Program-made: the position numbers and the translations under genes
Notes under the pieces: generated by a model
What the model was told of the DNA's origin: nothing
Databases searched by the model: none
Seen by the model: the letters and a program-made list of their open reading frames with translations, nothing else
Shown here: piece by piece, positions 31,801 to 39,289 of the stretch
How the letters are laid out: each line of letters begins with the position of its first letter
How positions within the stretch are numbered: position 1 is the first letter of the stretch
Origin: Micromonospora yangpuensis
GTDB lineage: Bacteria > Actinomycetota > Actinomycetes > Mycobacteriales > Micromonosporaceae
Assembly (NCBI RefSeq): GCF_900091615.1
Contig: NZ_FMIA01000002.1
Coordinates: 4,030,001-4,094,000 of the forward strand
Length of the DNA: 64,000 nucleotides
Reading direction: 5' to 3'

Positions 31801-33197
31801 TGGGGTTGACCGTCGGCGTCGGCCGTCGGGTCCCGTCGTGGCAGCGGGGGTGCCTGCTCCAGCAGGGCGTGTGCGTTGGTGCCGCCGAAGCCGAAGGAGT
31901 TGACCCCGGCCCGACGTGGGCCGCCGTACTCGCCGAACGGGGTCATCTCGACAGGTACCCGGATCGGCAACCTGTCGAAGGGGATCGCCGGGTTCGGGCG
32001 CTCGAAGTGGATGTTCGGCGGGATCAGGCCCCGGTCCAGGCAGAGGATGGCCTTGATCACCCCGGCCATTCCGGCGGCGGCCTCGGTGTGGCCGAGGTTG
32101 GACTTGACCGAGCCGATCCAGTGTGTCGCGGCCGACCCGGCGAGCATCTCGCCGATGGAGCTGGCCTCGATCGGGTCGCCGACCGCCGTGCCGGTGCCGT
32201 GCGCCTCGAAGTAGCCGATCGAGCGCGGGTCCACCCCGGCGGCCCGGCAGGTCTGCCCGATCACCGCCCGTTGGGCCGCCGCGCTGGGCACGGTGATGCC
32301 GGGGGTCCGGCCGTCCTGGTTGACCGCCGAGCCCCGGATCACGGCGTGGATCCGGTCGCCGTCGCGTTCGGCGGCGGCCAGCGGCTTCAGGACCACGATC
32401 CCCGCACCCTCGGCCCGGGCGTAGCCGTTGGCCCGGTGGTCGAAGGACCGGCACCGGGCGTCCGGGGAGAGGAACCCGCCCTTGGACAGCATGATCGTCA
32501 TGGCCGGGCCGACCATCACGTTCGCCCCACCGGCCACCGCCACGTCGCAGTCGCCGGAGGCCAGGGCCGCACACGCGTGGTGCAGCGCCACCAGCGAGGA
32601 CGAGCACGCGGTGTCGATGGTCAGGCACGGGCCGCGCCAGTCGAAGGCGTGCGACAACCGGGCCGACAGCATGGTCATCGCCATTCCGGTCGGGGTGGCG
32701 GTGCTGACCAGGTGCCGGTTGGCCTCCGACAGCTGCACCAGCGCGGCGTCGAAGGTGAACGCTCCGATGTAGGTACCCACCCGCGCACCGGCCGTCGAGA
32801 CCGGCGGGATGCCGGCGTCCTCGAAGGCCTCCCAGGTGACCTCCAGCAGCAGCCGTTGCTGCGGGTCGAGAGCGGCGGCGTCGCGGGGGGTCATCCCGAA
32901 GAAGCCGGCGTCGAAGCGGTCGACCGGCGAGCGCAGGAAGCCACCCTGGCGCACGTGTGTCCGTCCCGGTGTCGCCGGATCGGGATCGAAGTACGCCTCG
33001 TTGCGCCAGCGGTCGGCGGGGATGTCACCGATCGCGTCCGTGCCGGTGGCGAGCACGTCCCAGAAGCTGTCGCGGTCCTCGATGCCGCCGGGGAACCGGC
33101 AGCCGATGCCGACGACCGCGACCGGACCGTACCCACCCTGGACGGAGTCGCCCGGTGCGGGCACCACGCCGGGGTACGGATCTGTGTGCACTCTCAC
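25896..33197 (-). CDS. Highly reducing type I polyketide synthase with C-terminal SDR
   Basis: The 2,433-residue single-module synthase has, in order: KS 25-450 (C198, H333, H370), AT 545-850 (S635 in GHSVGE; YHS near 734, so extender choice unclear), DH 905-1170 (H931 in HRIGDDAVFPG, D1094), a structural pseudo-KR about 1200-1370, ER 1390-1710 (SAAGGVGLAA), KR 1735-1910 (GGLGGLG, Y1882), ACP about 2000-2080 (S2041 in DIDSL), a linker with three GRPAD repeats, and a classical SDR 2172-2425 (TGGSRGLG, NNAG, S2311, Y2324, K2328). No methyltransferase or thioesterase is seen. The order matches MAS-like iterative synthases up to the ACP. The fused SDR is unusual. GTG at 33197 is preceded by GGAGG, 6-base spacing. 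The product is unknown. Confidence 0.93.
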   Translation of the reverse strand: MRVHTDPYPGVVPAPGDSVQGGYGPVAVVGIGCRFPGGIEDRDSFWDVLATGTDAIGDIPADRWRNEAYFDPDPATPGRTHVRQGGFLRSPVDRFDAGFFGMTPRDAAALDPQQRLLLEVTWEAFEDAGIPPVSTAGARVGTYIGAFTFDAALVQLSEANRHLVSTATPTGMAMTMLSARLSHAFDWRGPCLTIDTACSSSLVALHHACAALASGDCDVAVAGGANVMVGPAMTIMLSKGGFLSPDARCRSFDHRANGYARAEGAGIVVLKPLAAAERDGDRIHAVIRGSAVNQDGRTPGITVPSAAAQRAVIGQTCRAAGVDPRSIGYFEAHGTGTAVGDPIEASSIGEMLAGSAATHWIGSVKSNLGHTEAAAGMAGVIKAILCLDRGLIPPNIHFERPNPAIPFDRLPIRVPVEMTPFGEYGGPRRAGVNSFGFGGTNAHALLEQAPPLPRRDPTADADGQPQLLPLSARSPQALRALVDAYADLLDKPDAPTLRRVCRAVSRQREHHPLRAFVVAGDPAGAARQLRQLTVAPRRATPRPVAFVYTGMGPQWWGMGRELLRHEPLFAETVAECDRFLARFGLSIADELLRDEAESRLTSTLYAQVGNFVVQAGLTALWRSWGVEPAMIVGHSVGEVAAAYAAGVYSLPDALTVSFHRANLQSRLAGRGAMAAVDLPAGAVGPYLVDGVDVAAINSATATTLAGDAEALETVSERLRAAGVAVKALRVEVAYHSAQMDEIHQPLLAALADIRPAAAGIPLYSTVTGGRVDGTGFDAGYWWRNVRQPVRFADAVRELLAAGPGAVLEVGPHPVLASAINEALAEQDGDPVQVASLRRDRPQREHLRQALGTLYAAGVEVDWKGVHPGPREHLDLPRYPWQRDAHWIESAVSRSARLGGGGLRLAGREVPAATPTRDVELSAAEFPYLVDHRIGDDAVFPGAGYLEAALAMFPDDTPCFLADVVFHRPLPVRPATVATLRTNHDPVQRTVTMHSREPGDDNVWTLHAELRRPDLVPPGSPPPRGETLAELTRDLPELTRDDLYARLADRNLHYGPAFRAVRRVWHREETGEIFAALEPGPVDTDGYRLHPALLDAALHATIGGAVWHTDEGGYVPARIAELRLYRTPGTGGLWVHGRDRRSAVDGWLECDLTILTDDGDVVAEVVGLRAQRTARPESDRPDPPESRYYRPVWHLEPAEGVGTLAGTWLVVGGAETQALVRGLTGRGATVRQVATGRPDWPDEVRAVLADEPACRGVVHLDGTPAADAPACEPVAVPLRLVQALPADTVPLVLVTVGAQSVDEDDPTTDPFAASVWGLGRVVNAERPELRCRLVDTDHTEQGMAALLDELARESLDEVVLRAGRRYVRRLEPADDRSPLHHLRTATDRTPVTLRTADRDLDRLRFVAVDRPEPGPTEVEIEVAYVGLNFKDVLKATGLLSAEAMTGSYSESTLGLECSGTIVRVGRAVTDLRPGDEVLAHGRDLFTSHVTLDQVRVVRKPAGLSLAEAASLLPVVTAHQALVRLARVQPTERVLVHSAAGGVGLAAVRLARWLGAQVYATAGSEQRREFLRGEGVAGISDSRSIAFVDDIRSATGGEGVDVVVNSLPGEILHQSLGLLRPFGRFVEVGKADIAANHSLRLAPFHRALSFHAFDYDQMMRLAPEVVRAAMAEVAALYDKAEVVRLPVTEMPAGQVGAAFRAMTRREHLGKIVVRMADEPVTVPAASITDAPVRPDASYLVTGGLGGLGLTVARWLADQGARHLVLVGRRGIATAEAAGVVDRLTGAGVQVRVEQVDVADRTAVRDLLDRVRTQLSPVRGVVHAAAGFDDAVLAETDAARLVAATRPKADGAWNLHLATETDQLDFFVLFSSFAAQIGPAAGGAYVSANEFLNGLARYRRARGLPALSVGWGMVDQVGVAVDNDGAVGRVLRRNGQLGMTPGQLVEALGVLLRTRPAEACVAGVDWAGWARANPQLAGLPRYAALVPVDVADDPGQLSVPERLRAATDEERRAMLPALVAPLLGRITGLSEEQLGDEHAVDIDSLAGVELRVLLQNSLGVSVPAVRLQRNLTVAGLVGLLAGEWADVPPPTGRPADAVPAAVGRPADPSPAPTGRPADASAAGPAVSGDPGPPSGIRSAEVSTAVRTTGPVARTTTAVADRPLAGSLTGATGQTLAGRTVLITGGSRGLGRAFAEEVGRAGAHVVITGRDADALDRARDQMRAEGSTVDAFVADVAQRGATAGVVRSVVETHGGLDVMVNNAGVSGPIGPMWEVDEDEWSDTIEVNLRGTMLGCRAALAVMVPRGVGRVINVVSHAGRFRWPYLSAYSVSKAAVIKLTENLADELRTSGVVVLSYHPGLVDLGITRAGLDRVRRGGGDRWERLTAQWGEQQLADGQMTSVQRAATVFRRLVEGAADDRSGAYLTVDDDIADGGTVS

Positions 33198-33293
33198 CGG
33201 AAACCTCCATGTTCGGATCAGCGATCTTGCCGATCCAATCAGGAGAATCGGACGGTGCGGGTAACAGGTTCACTACGGCTTTGAACAGGCGTT

Positions 33294-33310
33294 TCAGTAA
33301 AGGTTACTGA
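33294..33310. promoter_or_regulatory. Palindrome upstream of the PKS gene
   Basis: TCAGTAAAGGTTACTGA has perfect 7-base arms around a 3-base spacer and lies about 100 bases before the PKS start. Further pairs, GTTCA/TGAAC at 33268-33286 and GTCAC/GTGAC at 33314-33327, flank it. It is a candidate operator; the last pair could instead serve as an end signal for the upstream gene. Confidence 0.45.
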
Positions 33311-33331
33311 CTGGTCACACAGGTGACGGGG

Positions 33332-34234
33332 TCAGCTTCCGGTGCTGGCCCGGTACACCGCCTCCTCCAACGCACCAATCGCGGCCCGCAGGTCCCGCAC
33401 CGCCGCCAGCACGGTCGCCCGCTCGACCTCGGCGGCCTCGCCAAGCTCGCCGCACCGCTGTCGGCACGCTCGCCACCGGTCGACCTGCGCCGCCACGGGC
33501 AGCAGCTCCGTGAGGTGCCGCAGCTGCGTTCCGGTGTCCTCGGGCGCCGGCGACGAGCAGACGAAGGCGTACCAGGCTCCGAGGTGGCGGTCGCTGGCCT
33601 CGCCGACCGCCACCAGCGCCGCGCGCCGCTGCCGGCCGGTGAGGCGAAGCTCGACGGCGGGCAGGTCCACCGGCGGCGGAACGGCCCGGTAGTGGGTAGC
33701 CACCAGGTCCGTGATGGCCCGGGCGGCGTGCCTGAGTTCCTCGGTGACCGCCACGGCCGCCGGCTGGTGGACCCGGTCACCCAGCCGGTCCATCCGGTCG
33801 CGCGCCTGACCCATCCGGCGCACCGGGTCGGCGAAGTCCGCGCTCACGGCGATCAGGCCCGCCTCGACGTCCGGGTCCCACCGGCCGCGGTCGAGGCAGT
33901 AGCGGGCCACCTCGTCCAGGAACCGCCCGGCGGCGACCCTCGGCCGGCTGATGCTCCACCGCGGGCCCTGCTGCTGGCGGGCCCGTTCCCGCCGTCGACC
34001 GCCGATCAGCCGACCGGCCTGCTTCGCCATGACGACGGCGGGGTGCAGTCCGCCGCGCAGGTCGGCCTGGAACTCCCGCTGGGCGGTCAGCGCGTCGCCG
34101 GCCGCCGAGCCCGGTGGGCGGGTGTCGACCGGCGAGAAGTCGTACGACCGGTGGTCAGGTGCCCGTCGGCGGCGGGCCCGCCAGCCGCCCCAGGTGCCGC
34201 TCGCGACCTGCCTGCCGTGGGGTACCGGCGTCAT
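33332..34234 (-). CDS. Conserved-looking hypothetical protein, helical
   Basis: I do not recognise this 300-residue protein. It is Arg- and Ala-rich, mostly helical in appearance, has no signal peptide or transmembrane segment, and contains several paired Trp/Cys/Arg spots such as ARYCLDRGRWDPDVEAG. The ATG at 34234 is supported by AAGGAG five bases upstream. It ends 134 bases before the PKS gene on the same strand, so read-through into the PKS is possible. A coupled role with the PKS is only a guess. Confidence 0.55.
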   Translation of the reverse strand: MTPVPHGRQVASGTWGGWRARRRRAPDHRSYDFSPVDTRPPGSAAGDALTAQREFQADLRGGLHPAVVMAKQAGRLIGGRRRERARQQQGPRWSISRPRVAAGRFLDEVARYCLDRGRWDPDVEAGLIAVSADFADPVRRMGQARDRMDRLGDRVHQPAAVAVTEELRHAARAITDLVATHYRAVPPPVDLPAVELRLTGRQRRAALVAVGEASDRHLGAWYAFVCSSPAPEDTGTQLRHLTELLPVAAQVDRWRACRQRCGELGEAAEVERATVLAAVRDLRAAIGALEEAVYRASTGS

Positions 34235-34381
34235 CGGAACTCCTTCCCGTCGGATGCGTCCACAGTGGTCCGTCGGGCATCGCCGTGACATCAGCCAGCC
34301 GACAGGTACGGGTCAACCGAACGGTCCGTCCGGGGCCAGCGGCGTCGTCGGCCCGAACACGCTCCGCTAACCTCTGTCGGC

Positions 34382-35236
34382 GTGTCTGCCTTCCGCAACT
34401 CGCCAAACGTGCTGTTCGAGACCACCGTGACGGCGACCCGGCAACTGTCGCCCGGGTTCGTCCGCGTCACGCTCGGCGACGAACGGTTGCGGGAACTGGC
34501 GCCGTACCAGCTCGACCAACGCATCAAGATCATGTTGCCGGTCGCCGGCGACTACCCGGCCGGGTTGCGGGCGGGGCTCGTCGAACAGGACTGGCGACGC
34601 GCCTGGCGGTCCGTGCCCGACCGGGAGCGTCCGCAGTTGCGCAGCTACACCGCCCACCGGACCCGACCGGCGGCGGGCGAGCTGGACCTGGACTTCTACC
34701 TGCACCAGCCGCACGGCCCGGCCAGCGGCTGGGCGGCGGCGGCCCAGCCCGGGGAACGGCTGCTCCTGTCGGGTCCGCACGTCGGGGCCGGCCAACCCCG
34801 CTACGGCGTGCAGTGGGAGCCGGGACCGGCGGTGCGGGTGCTGGTCGCGGCCGACGAGACGGCGTACCCGGCGGTGCGGGGCATCCTGTCCGGCCTCGGC
34901 CCGCAGGTGCGGGCGACGGTCCTGCTGGAGGCCGGCACCGCGGCGGACGCGGCCAGCCTCGACGACGTGACCGCCGGCCACGAGGTCGAGGTCCGGTTGC
35001 GGGGCGGGGCCCGGGGCGGGACGGTCCTGACCGCGGCGGTGGGTGACTGGCTGGCCGAGCACGGTCGGTCGGCGGCCGGAGCGGGGAACGGTTTCTACGC
35101 CTGGACAGCTACGGAAAGTAGCAGAATCGCGCGGGTACGCGGACTCTTCGCCGAGGCGGGCGTCGATTCCACCCGGGTCCACACGCAGGGCTACTGGCAC
35201 GACCGACCCACCCGCGACGAGGTCCAGTTTAGGTAA
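34382..35236 (+). CDS. Siderophore-interacting protein (FAD-dependent ferric reductase family)
   Basis: The 284-residue cytoplasmic flavoprotein of the ViuB/SIP family should reduce ferric siderophores to release iron. Family features include the RSYTAHR motif for flavin binding near residue 98, a following DLDFYLH strand, GERLLLSGPHVG, ADETAYPAVRGIL, and the C-terminal FYAWTATES and GYWHDRP segments. It starts with GTG at 34382; a half iron-box-like GCTAACCT lies at 34366-34373. Its TAA stop sits inside a full iron box that controls the downstream transport genes. Confidence 0.92.
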   Translation: MSAFRNSPNVLFETTVTATRQLSPGFVRVTLGDERLRELAPYQLDQRIKIMLPVAGDYPAGLRAGLVEQDWRRAWRSVPDRERPQLRSYTAHRTRPAAGELDLDFYLHQPHGPASGWAAAAQPGERLLLSGPHVGAGQPRYGVQWEPGPAVRVLVAADETAYPAVRGILSGLGPQVRATVLLEAGTAADAASLDDVTAGHEVEVRLRGGARGGTVLTAAVGDWLAEHGRSAAGAGNGFYAWTATESSRIARVRGLFAEAGVDSTRVHTQGYWHDRPTRDEVQFR

Positions 35237-35247
35237 TGCTAACCTAA
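35229..35247. promoter_or_regulatory. Iron box (IdeR/DmdR-type operator)
   Basis: TTAGGTAATGCTAACCTAA closely matches the actinobacterial iron-box consensus TTAGGTTAGGCTAACCTAA (17 of 19 positions). It overlaps the stop codon of the siderophore-interacting protein gene and lies 50 bases before the binding-protein start, so iron-dependent repression of the transporter operon is expected. Confidence 0.88.
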
Positions 35248-35296
35248 CCCGCACCACGTGATCGTCACTGTATGTCGCCAGACGGGAAGCTGCCCC

Positions 35297-36235
35297 ATGC
35301 GCTCGCCAAGCCCTCGAACATCCCGCCGCCAGTTCCTCGCCCGCACCGCCGCCGTCATGACGACCGCGCTCGTCCTGGCCGGCTGCGGCGCCGCCGAGAC
35401 CGACCCGGTGAGCAGCGGCGACACCAGAAGCGTCGAGCACGCCCGGGGCACGACCGAGGTACCGACCGCGCCGACCCGGGTCGTCGTGCTCGAACCGGTG
35501 CAGCTCGACACCGCCATCGCCCTGGAGGTCACCCCGGTCGGCGCGGCCGTGCTCAACGAGACCGCCGGGGTGCCCGCGTACCTCGGTGAGAAGGCCGCCG
35601 GCATCAGCACCGTCGGCACCGTGCAGGAACCCAACGTGCAGAAGATCGCGGCGCTGCGGCCCGACCTGATCATCGGTACCGAGTCCCGGCACTCCGCCCT
35701 CTACGACCAGCTCACCGACGTCGCCCCGACCGTGTTCATGGCCTCGCAGGCCGATCCGTGGCAGGACAACGTCCGCTTCACCGCGACCGCGCTCGGCGGT
35801 GCCGACTCCGCCACCCGGCTCCTCACCGGCTACCAGCAGCGGTGCGCCGAGATCGCCGGGAAGTTCGGCACCGCCGGTAAGACCGCCCAGCTGATCCGCC
35901 CCCGCGACGGCGTGCTCACCCTGTACGGCCCCACCTCCTTCGCCGGCAGCGCACTGGAGTGCGTCGGTTTCACCACCCCGCCCCGCGACTGGGAGAACTC
36001 CATCTCGGTGGACGTCTCCCCCGAACGGGTGCTGGAGGCCAAGGCCGACCACGTCTTCGTCACGACCGTCGACGTCAACGACCGCGGCACCATCCCCGCC
36101 TCGGTCAGCGCCAACGCCCCCGCCTTCCCCCGCCTGCACCTGGTCGACCAGTCCTTCTGGATCACCGGGGTCGGCACGGTCGGCGGGCAGCGGGTCCTCG
36201 ACGACCTCGAACGCATCCTCACCGCGTCGAGTTGA
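35297..36235 (+). CDS. Iron-siderophore ABC transporter binding lipoprotein (FecB/FhuD type)
   Basis: This 312-residue surface lipoprotein captures ferric siderophores. The N-terminus combines a twin-arginine segment (SRRQFLARTAAVM) with a lipobox (LAGC, near residue 30). The mature part has the class III binding-protein pattern: TRVVVLEPVQLDTAIALEVTPVG, then IAALRPDLIIGTE, then the long helix, and VDVSPERVLEAKADHVFVTT. ATG at 35297 is chosen for the GGGAAG upstream and the signal; a GTG at 35258 is also in frame. It heads a four-gene uptake operon behind an iron box and overlaps the next gene by four bases. Confidence 0.92.
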   Translation: MRSPSPRTSRRQFLARTAAVMTTALVLAGCGAAETDPVSSGDTRSVEHARGTTEVPTAPTRVVVLEPVQLDTAIALEVTPVGAAVLNETAGVPAYLGEKAAGISTVGTVQEPNVQKIAALRPDLIIGTESRHSALYDQLTDVAPTVFMASQADPWQDNVRFTATALGGADSATRLLTGYQQRCAEIAGKFGTAGKTAQLIRPRDGVLTLYGPTSFAGSALECVGFTTPPRDWENSISVDVSPERVLEAKADHVFVTTVDVNDRGTIPASVSANAPAFPRLHLVDQSFWITGVGTVGGQRVLDDLERILTASS

Positions 36236-37281
36236 CCACCACCACACCCCCGCGCGCGGCACCGTCGACCACCGGCCGTGCCGCGCGCCGCCGTACCATC
36301 CGGCGCTGGTGGGGCGGGGCGGTCGCCGTACTCCTGGGGTCGCTGGTGTTGTCGGTCTTCGTGGGCGCGAACCCGGTGCCACCGTCGGACGTCTGGGCGG
36401 CGCTGCGGGGCGCCGGCAGCGAGACCGCGCAGTACGTGGTCTGGGGACAACGACTGCCCCGCACCCTGGCCGGGCTGCTGGTCGGCGCCGGGCTCGGGGT
36501 CGCGGGCGCCCTGATGCAGGCGTTCACCCGCAACGCGCTCGCCGAGCCGGGCATCCTCGGCGTCAACGCCGGAGCCGCCGCGTTCGTCGCCGCCGGCATC
36601 GCCTTCCTCGGGGTCACCTCGCCGGCCGCCTACATGTGGCTCGCCCTGCTCGGCGCGCTCCTGGTCGCCCTCCTCGTGTACGCCGTCGGCGGCGCCGCCG
36701 ACCTGCGGGCCGCACCGACCCGGCTGCTGGTGACCGGGGTGGCCACCGGTGCCGTGCTGGCCGGGCTGACCACCGGGATCACCCTCACCCACCCCGACAC
36801 CTTCGACCGGATGCGCGGCTGGAACGCCGGCAGCCTGCTGGAACGTGACGCCAGCGTGCTGCTGCCGGTACTGCCGCTGGTCGGTGCCGGGCTGGTCGCG
36901 GCGTTGGTCGCGGCGCGCGGCCTGAACGCGCTCGCGCTCGGGCCGGACCTGGCCGCCGCGCAGGGCGTCAGTCTCGGGCGGACCCGGCTGCTCGTGCTGG
37001 GCGCGGTGACTTTGCTCGCGGGCGGGGCGAGCGCGGTGGCCGGTCCCATCTCGTTCGTCGGGCTCGTGGTGCCGCACCTGGTGCGCTGGGGGGTCGGCAC
37101 CGACCAGCGCCGAATCCTGGCCGGATCCCTGCTGGCCGGCGGGACCCTGGTGCTGCTGGCCGACGTCCTCGGCCGGGTCGCCGTCCTGCCGAGCGAGATG
37201 CCGGTCGGCATCGTCACCGCCTTCGTGGGTGCACCGGTCCTGATCGCGTTGGCCCGCCGCCGACGGGCGACGGCACTGTGA
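36232..37281 (+). CDS. Iron-siderophore ABC transporter permease (FecCD family), first
   Basis: The 349-residue permease has about nine or ten transmembrane helices. FecCD signatures include RLPRTLAGLLVGAGLGVAGA, FTRNALAEPGILGVNAGA, GVSLGRTRLL and the late AVAGPISFVGLVVPHLVR coupling segment. The TTG start at 36232 overlaps the TGA of the binding-protein gene (TTGA), an unusual but repeated arrangement in this operon. It forms a heterodimer with the next permease. Confidence 0.92.
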   Translation: MTTTTPPRAAPSTTGRAARRRTIRRWWGGAVAVLLGSLVLSVFVGANPVPPSDVWAALRGAGSETAQYVVWGQRLPRTLAGLLVGAGLGVAGALMQAFTRNALAEPGILGVNAGAAAFVAAGIAFLGVTSPAAYMWLALLGALLVALLVYAVGGAADLRAAPTRLLVTGVATGAVLAGLTTGITLTHPDTFDRMRGWNAGSLLERDASVLLPVLPLVGAGLVAALVAARGLNALALGPDLAAAQGVSLGRTRLLVLGAVTLLAGGASAVAGPISFVGLVVPHLVRWGVGTDQRRILAGSLLAGGTLVLLADVLGRVAVLPSEMPVGIVTAFVGAPVLIALARRRRATAL

Positions 37282-38426
37282 GCGCCCGGACACCGGCGGA
37301 CGCCACCCCGGCACCGGCGGACCAGTCGACCGCGAACGCCCCCGCGCCGACGGGCGGGGACGTGGTGGGCCTCGGCCGCCGGTCACCGCGCCGCGCCGGC
37401 CGCCGCCGGCTGGTGATCGGCACCGACCGGACGCACGTGGTCGTCGGCGTCCGTGAGGCCGCCGTCTGCGCCACCGCGCTGCTGGCCGTCGCGGCGCTGG
37501 CGGTGGTCGGACTCGGGGTGGGTGACTTCCCGCTGCGCGTCGACGAGGTCCTCGGCGTGCTCGGTGGCCGGATCGGTGGGCTGCCCCGCACCGTCGTGTG
37601 GGAGTGGCGGCTGCCCCGCATCGCCGCCGCGATCGGCTTCGGCGCGGCGCTCGGCGTCGCCGGTGCGGTCTTCCAGACCATCACCCGCAACCCGTTGGCC
37701 AGCCCGGACATCATCGGCCTGGCCAACGGCTCGTTCACCGGCATGCTGGTCGCCCTGCTGCTGCTGGGCGGCGGCTGGCCGTTGCTGATGGCCGGCTCGC
37801 TCACCGGTGGCCTGCTCGCCGCCCTGGCGATCTACCTGCTCGCCTACCGGGACGGGCTCTCCGGGTTCCGCTTCATCGTGGTGGGCATCGGGGTCTCCGC
37901 CATGCTCGCCGCCACCAACACCTGGCTGCTGCTGCGCGCCGAGTTGGAGACGGCACTCTTCGCCGCCGCCTGGGGCGCCGGCTCCCTCAACACCGCCACC
38001 GCCGAGGTGGTCTGGCCCGCCGTCGGGGTCGTCCTGGCGGTGCTGCTGATCACCCCGCTGTGGTCGGCGGCCCTGGCCCAGCTGGAACTCGGTGACGACG
38101 TCGCCGCCGCCAGCGGAGTCGCGGTCGAGCGGGACCGGGCGGTCCTGGTGCTCATCGCGGTGATCCTGGTCAGCGCGGTCACCACGGTGGCCGGGCCGAT
38201 CTCGTTCGTGGCCCTGGCCGCCCCGCAGATCGCCCGCCGGCTGGTCCGGGCGCCGGGCCTGCCGCTGGTCGCCACCGCCGTGGTGGGGGCGCTGCTGTTG
38301 CTCGGTGCCGACCTGGTCGCCCAGCACGTGATCCCGCTGACCGTGCCGGTGGGGGTCGTGACGGTGACCCTCGGCGGCGGGTACCTGCTCTGGCTGCTCG
38401 TCCACGAGGTCAGGAGGACCAGTTGA
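37278..38426 (+). CDS. Iron-siderophore ABC transporter permease (FecCD family), second
   Basis: This 382-residue partner permease has a longer, Pro/Ala/Arg-rich cytoplasmic N-terminus (about 60 residues) before the membrane helices. FecCD motifs are seen in WRLPRIAAAIGFGAALGVAGA, TRNPLASPDIIGLANGS, and TTVAGPISFVALAAPQIARRL. GTG at 37278 overlaps the previous TGA (GTGA). Confidence 0.92.
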   Translation: MSARTPADATPAPADQSTANAPAPTGGDVVGLGRRSPRRAGRRRLVIGTDRTHVVVGVREAAVCATALLAVAALAVVGLGVGDFPLRVDEVLGVLGGRIGGLPRTVVWEWRLPRIAAAIGFGAALGVAGAVFQTITRNPLASPDIIGLANGSFTGMLVALLLLGGGWPLLMAGSLTGGLLAALAIYLLAYRDGLSGFRFIVVGIGVSAMLAATNTWLLLRAELETALFAAAWGAGSLNTATAEVVWPAVGVVLAVLLITPLWSAALAQLELGDDVAAASGVAVERDRAVLVLIAVILVSAVTTVAGPISFVALAAPQIARRLVRAPGLPLVATAVVGALLLLGADLVAQHVIPLTVPVGVVTVTLGGGYLLWLLVHEVRRTS

Positions 38427-39256
38427 CCACCCGGTTGCGCGCCGAAGGCGTCACCCTGCGCTACGACCAACGGATCGTGAGCGAGGGCCTGTCCGTCGCG
38501 GTGCCGGACGGCTCGTTCACCGTGCTGATCGGGCCCAACGCGTGCGGCAAGTCGACGCTGCTGCGGGCCCTGTCCGGGCTGCTGCGCCCCACCGTGGGAC
38601 GGGTCCTGCTCGACGGGACGGACCTCGTGGCCCTGCCGGTGAAGGAACGCGCCCGGCGGCTCGCCCTGCTCCCACAGACCATGACCGCGCCCGAGGGGAT
38701 CACCGTCCGGGAGCTGGTCGGCCGGGGTCGCTACGCCCACCAGCGGGTGCTGCGTCGGTTCTCCCGGGCCGACGAGGAGGCCGTCGAGGCGGCCCTGGCC
38801 GCGACCGGCACCACCGACCTGGCCGACCGGCGCACCGACGAACTCTCCGGTGGGCAACGGCAGCGGGCCTGGATCGCCATGGTGCTCGCCCAGGAGACCC
38901 CCCTCGTCCTGCTCGACGAACCCACCACCTACCTGGACGTGGCACACCAGATCGACGTGCTCAACGTGCTGCACCGGCTGGTCGTCCAGGGACGCACCGT
39001 CGTGGCGGTGCTGCACGACCTCAACCACGCCGCCCGGTACGCCACCCACCTCGTGGCGATGCGCGACGGGCGGATCGTGGCCGAGGGCGATCCCCGCTCG
39101 ACGGTGGACGCCGGTCTCGTCACCGAGGTCTTCGGGATGCCGAACCAGGTGGTGGCCGACCCGGTCACCGGTGCGCCACTGGTCGTGCCGGCCGACACCC
39201 GCCAGCCGGCCGCCGACCGGGCCGGCACCGGCGGCCCGGCGGCGGCCGGTGGGTAG
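38423..39256 (+). CDS. Iron-siderophore ABC transporter ATP-binding protein (FecE/FepC type)
   Basis: This 277-residue ATPase of the siderophore importer has Walker [12 protein letters not shown], a [26 protein letters not shown] region typical of FepC, signature [17 protein letters not shown], Walker [13 protein letters not shown], and switch histidine in [15 protein letters not shown] at 38423 overlaps the permease stop. The alanine in NACGKST replaces the usual glycine, as seen in this ATPase group. It is the last gene of the operon. Confidence 0.93.
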   Translation: MTTRLRAEGVTLRYDQRIVSEGLSVAVPDGSFTVLIGPNACGKSTLLRALSGLLRPTVGRVLLDGTDLVALPVKERARRLALLPQTMTAPEGITVRELVGRGRYAHQRVLRRFSRADEEAVEAALAATGTTDLADRRTDELSGGQRQRAWIAMVLAQETPLVLLDEPTTYLDVAHQIDVLNVLHRLVVQGRTVVAVLHDLNHAARYATHLVAMRDGRIVAEGDPRSTVDAGLVTEVFGMPNQVVADPVTGAPLVVPADTRQPAADRAGTGGPAAAGG

Positions 39257-39289
39257 AGGTAGAGCACCGTCGGCGGGCCGGAGCTCACC

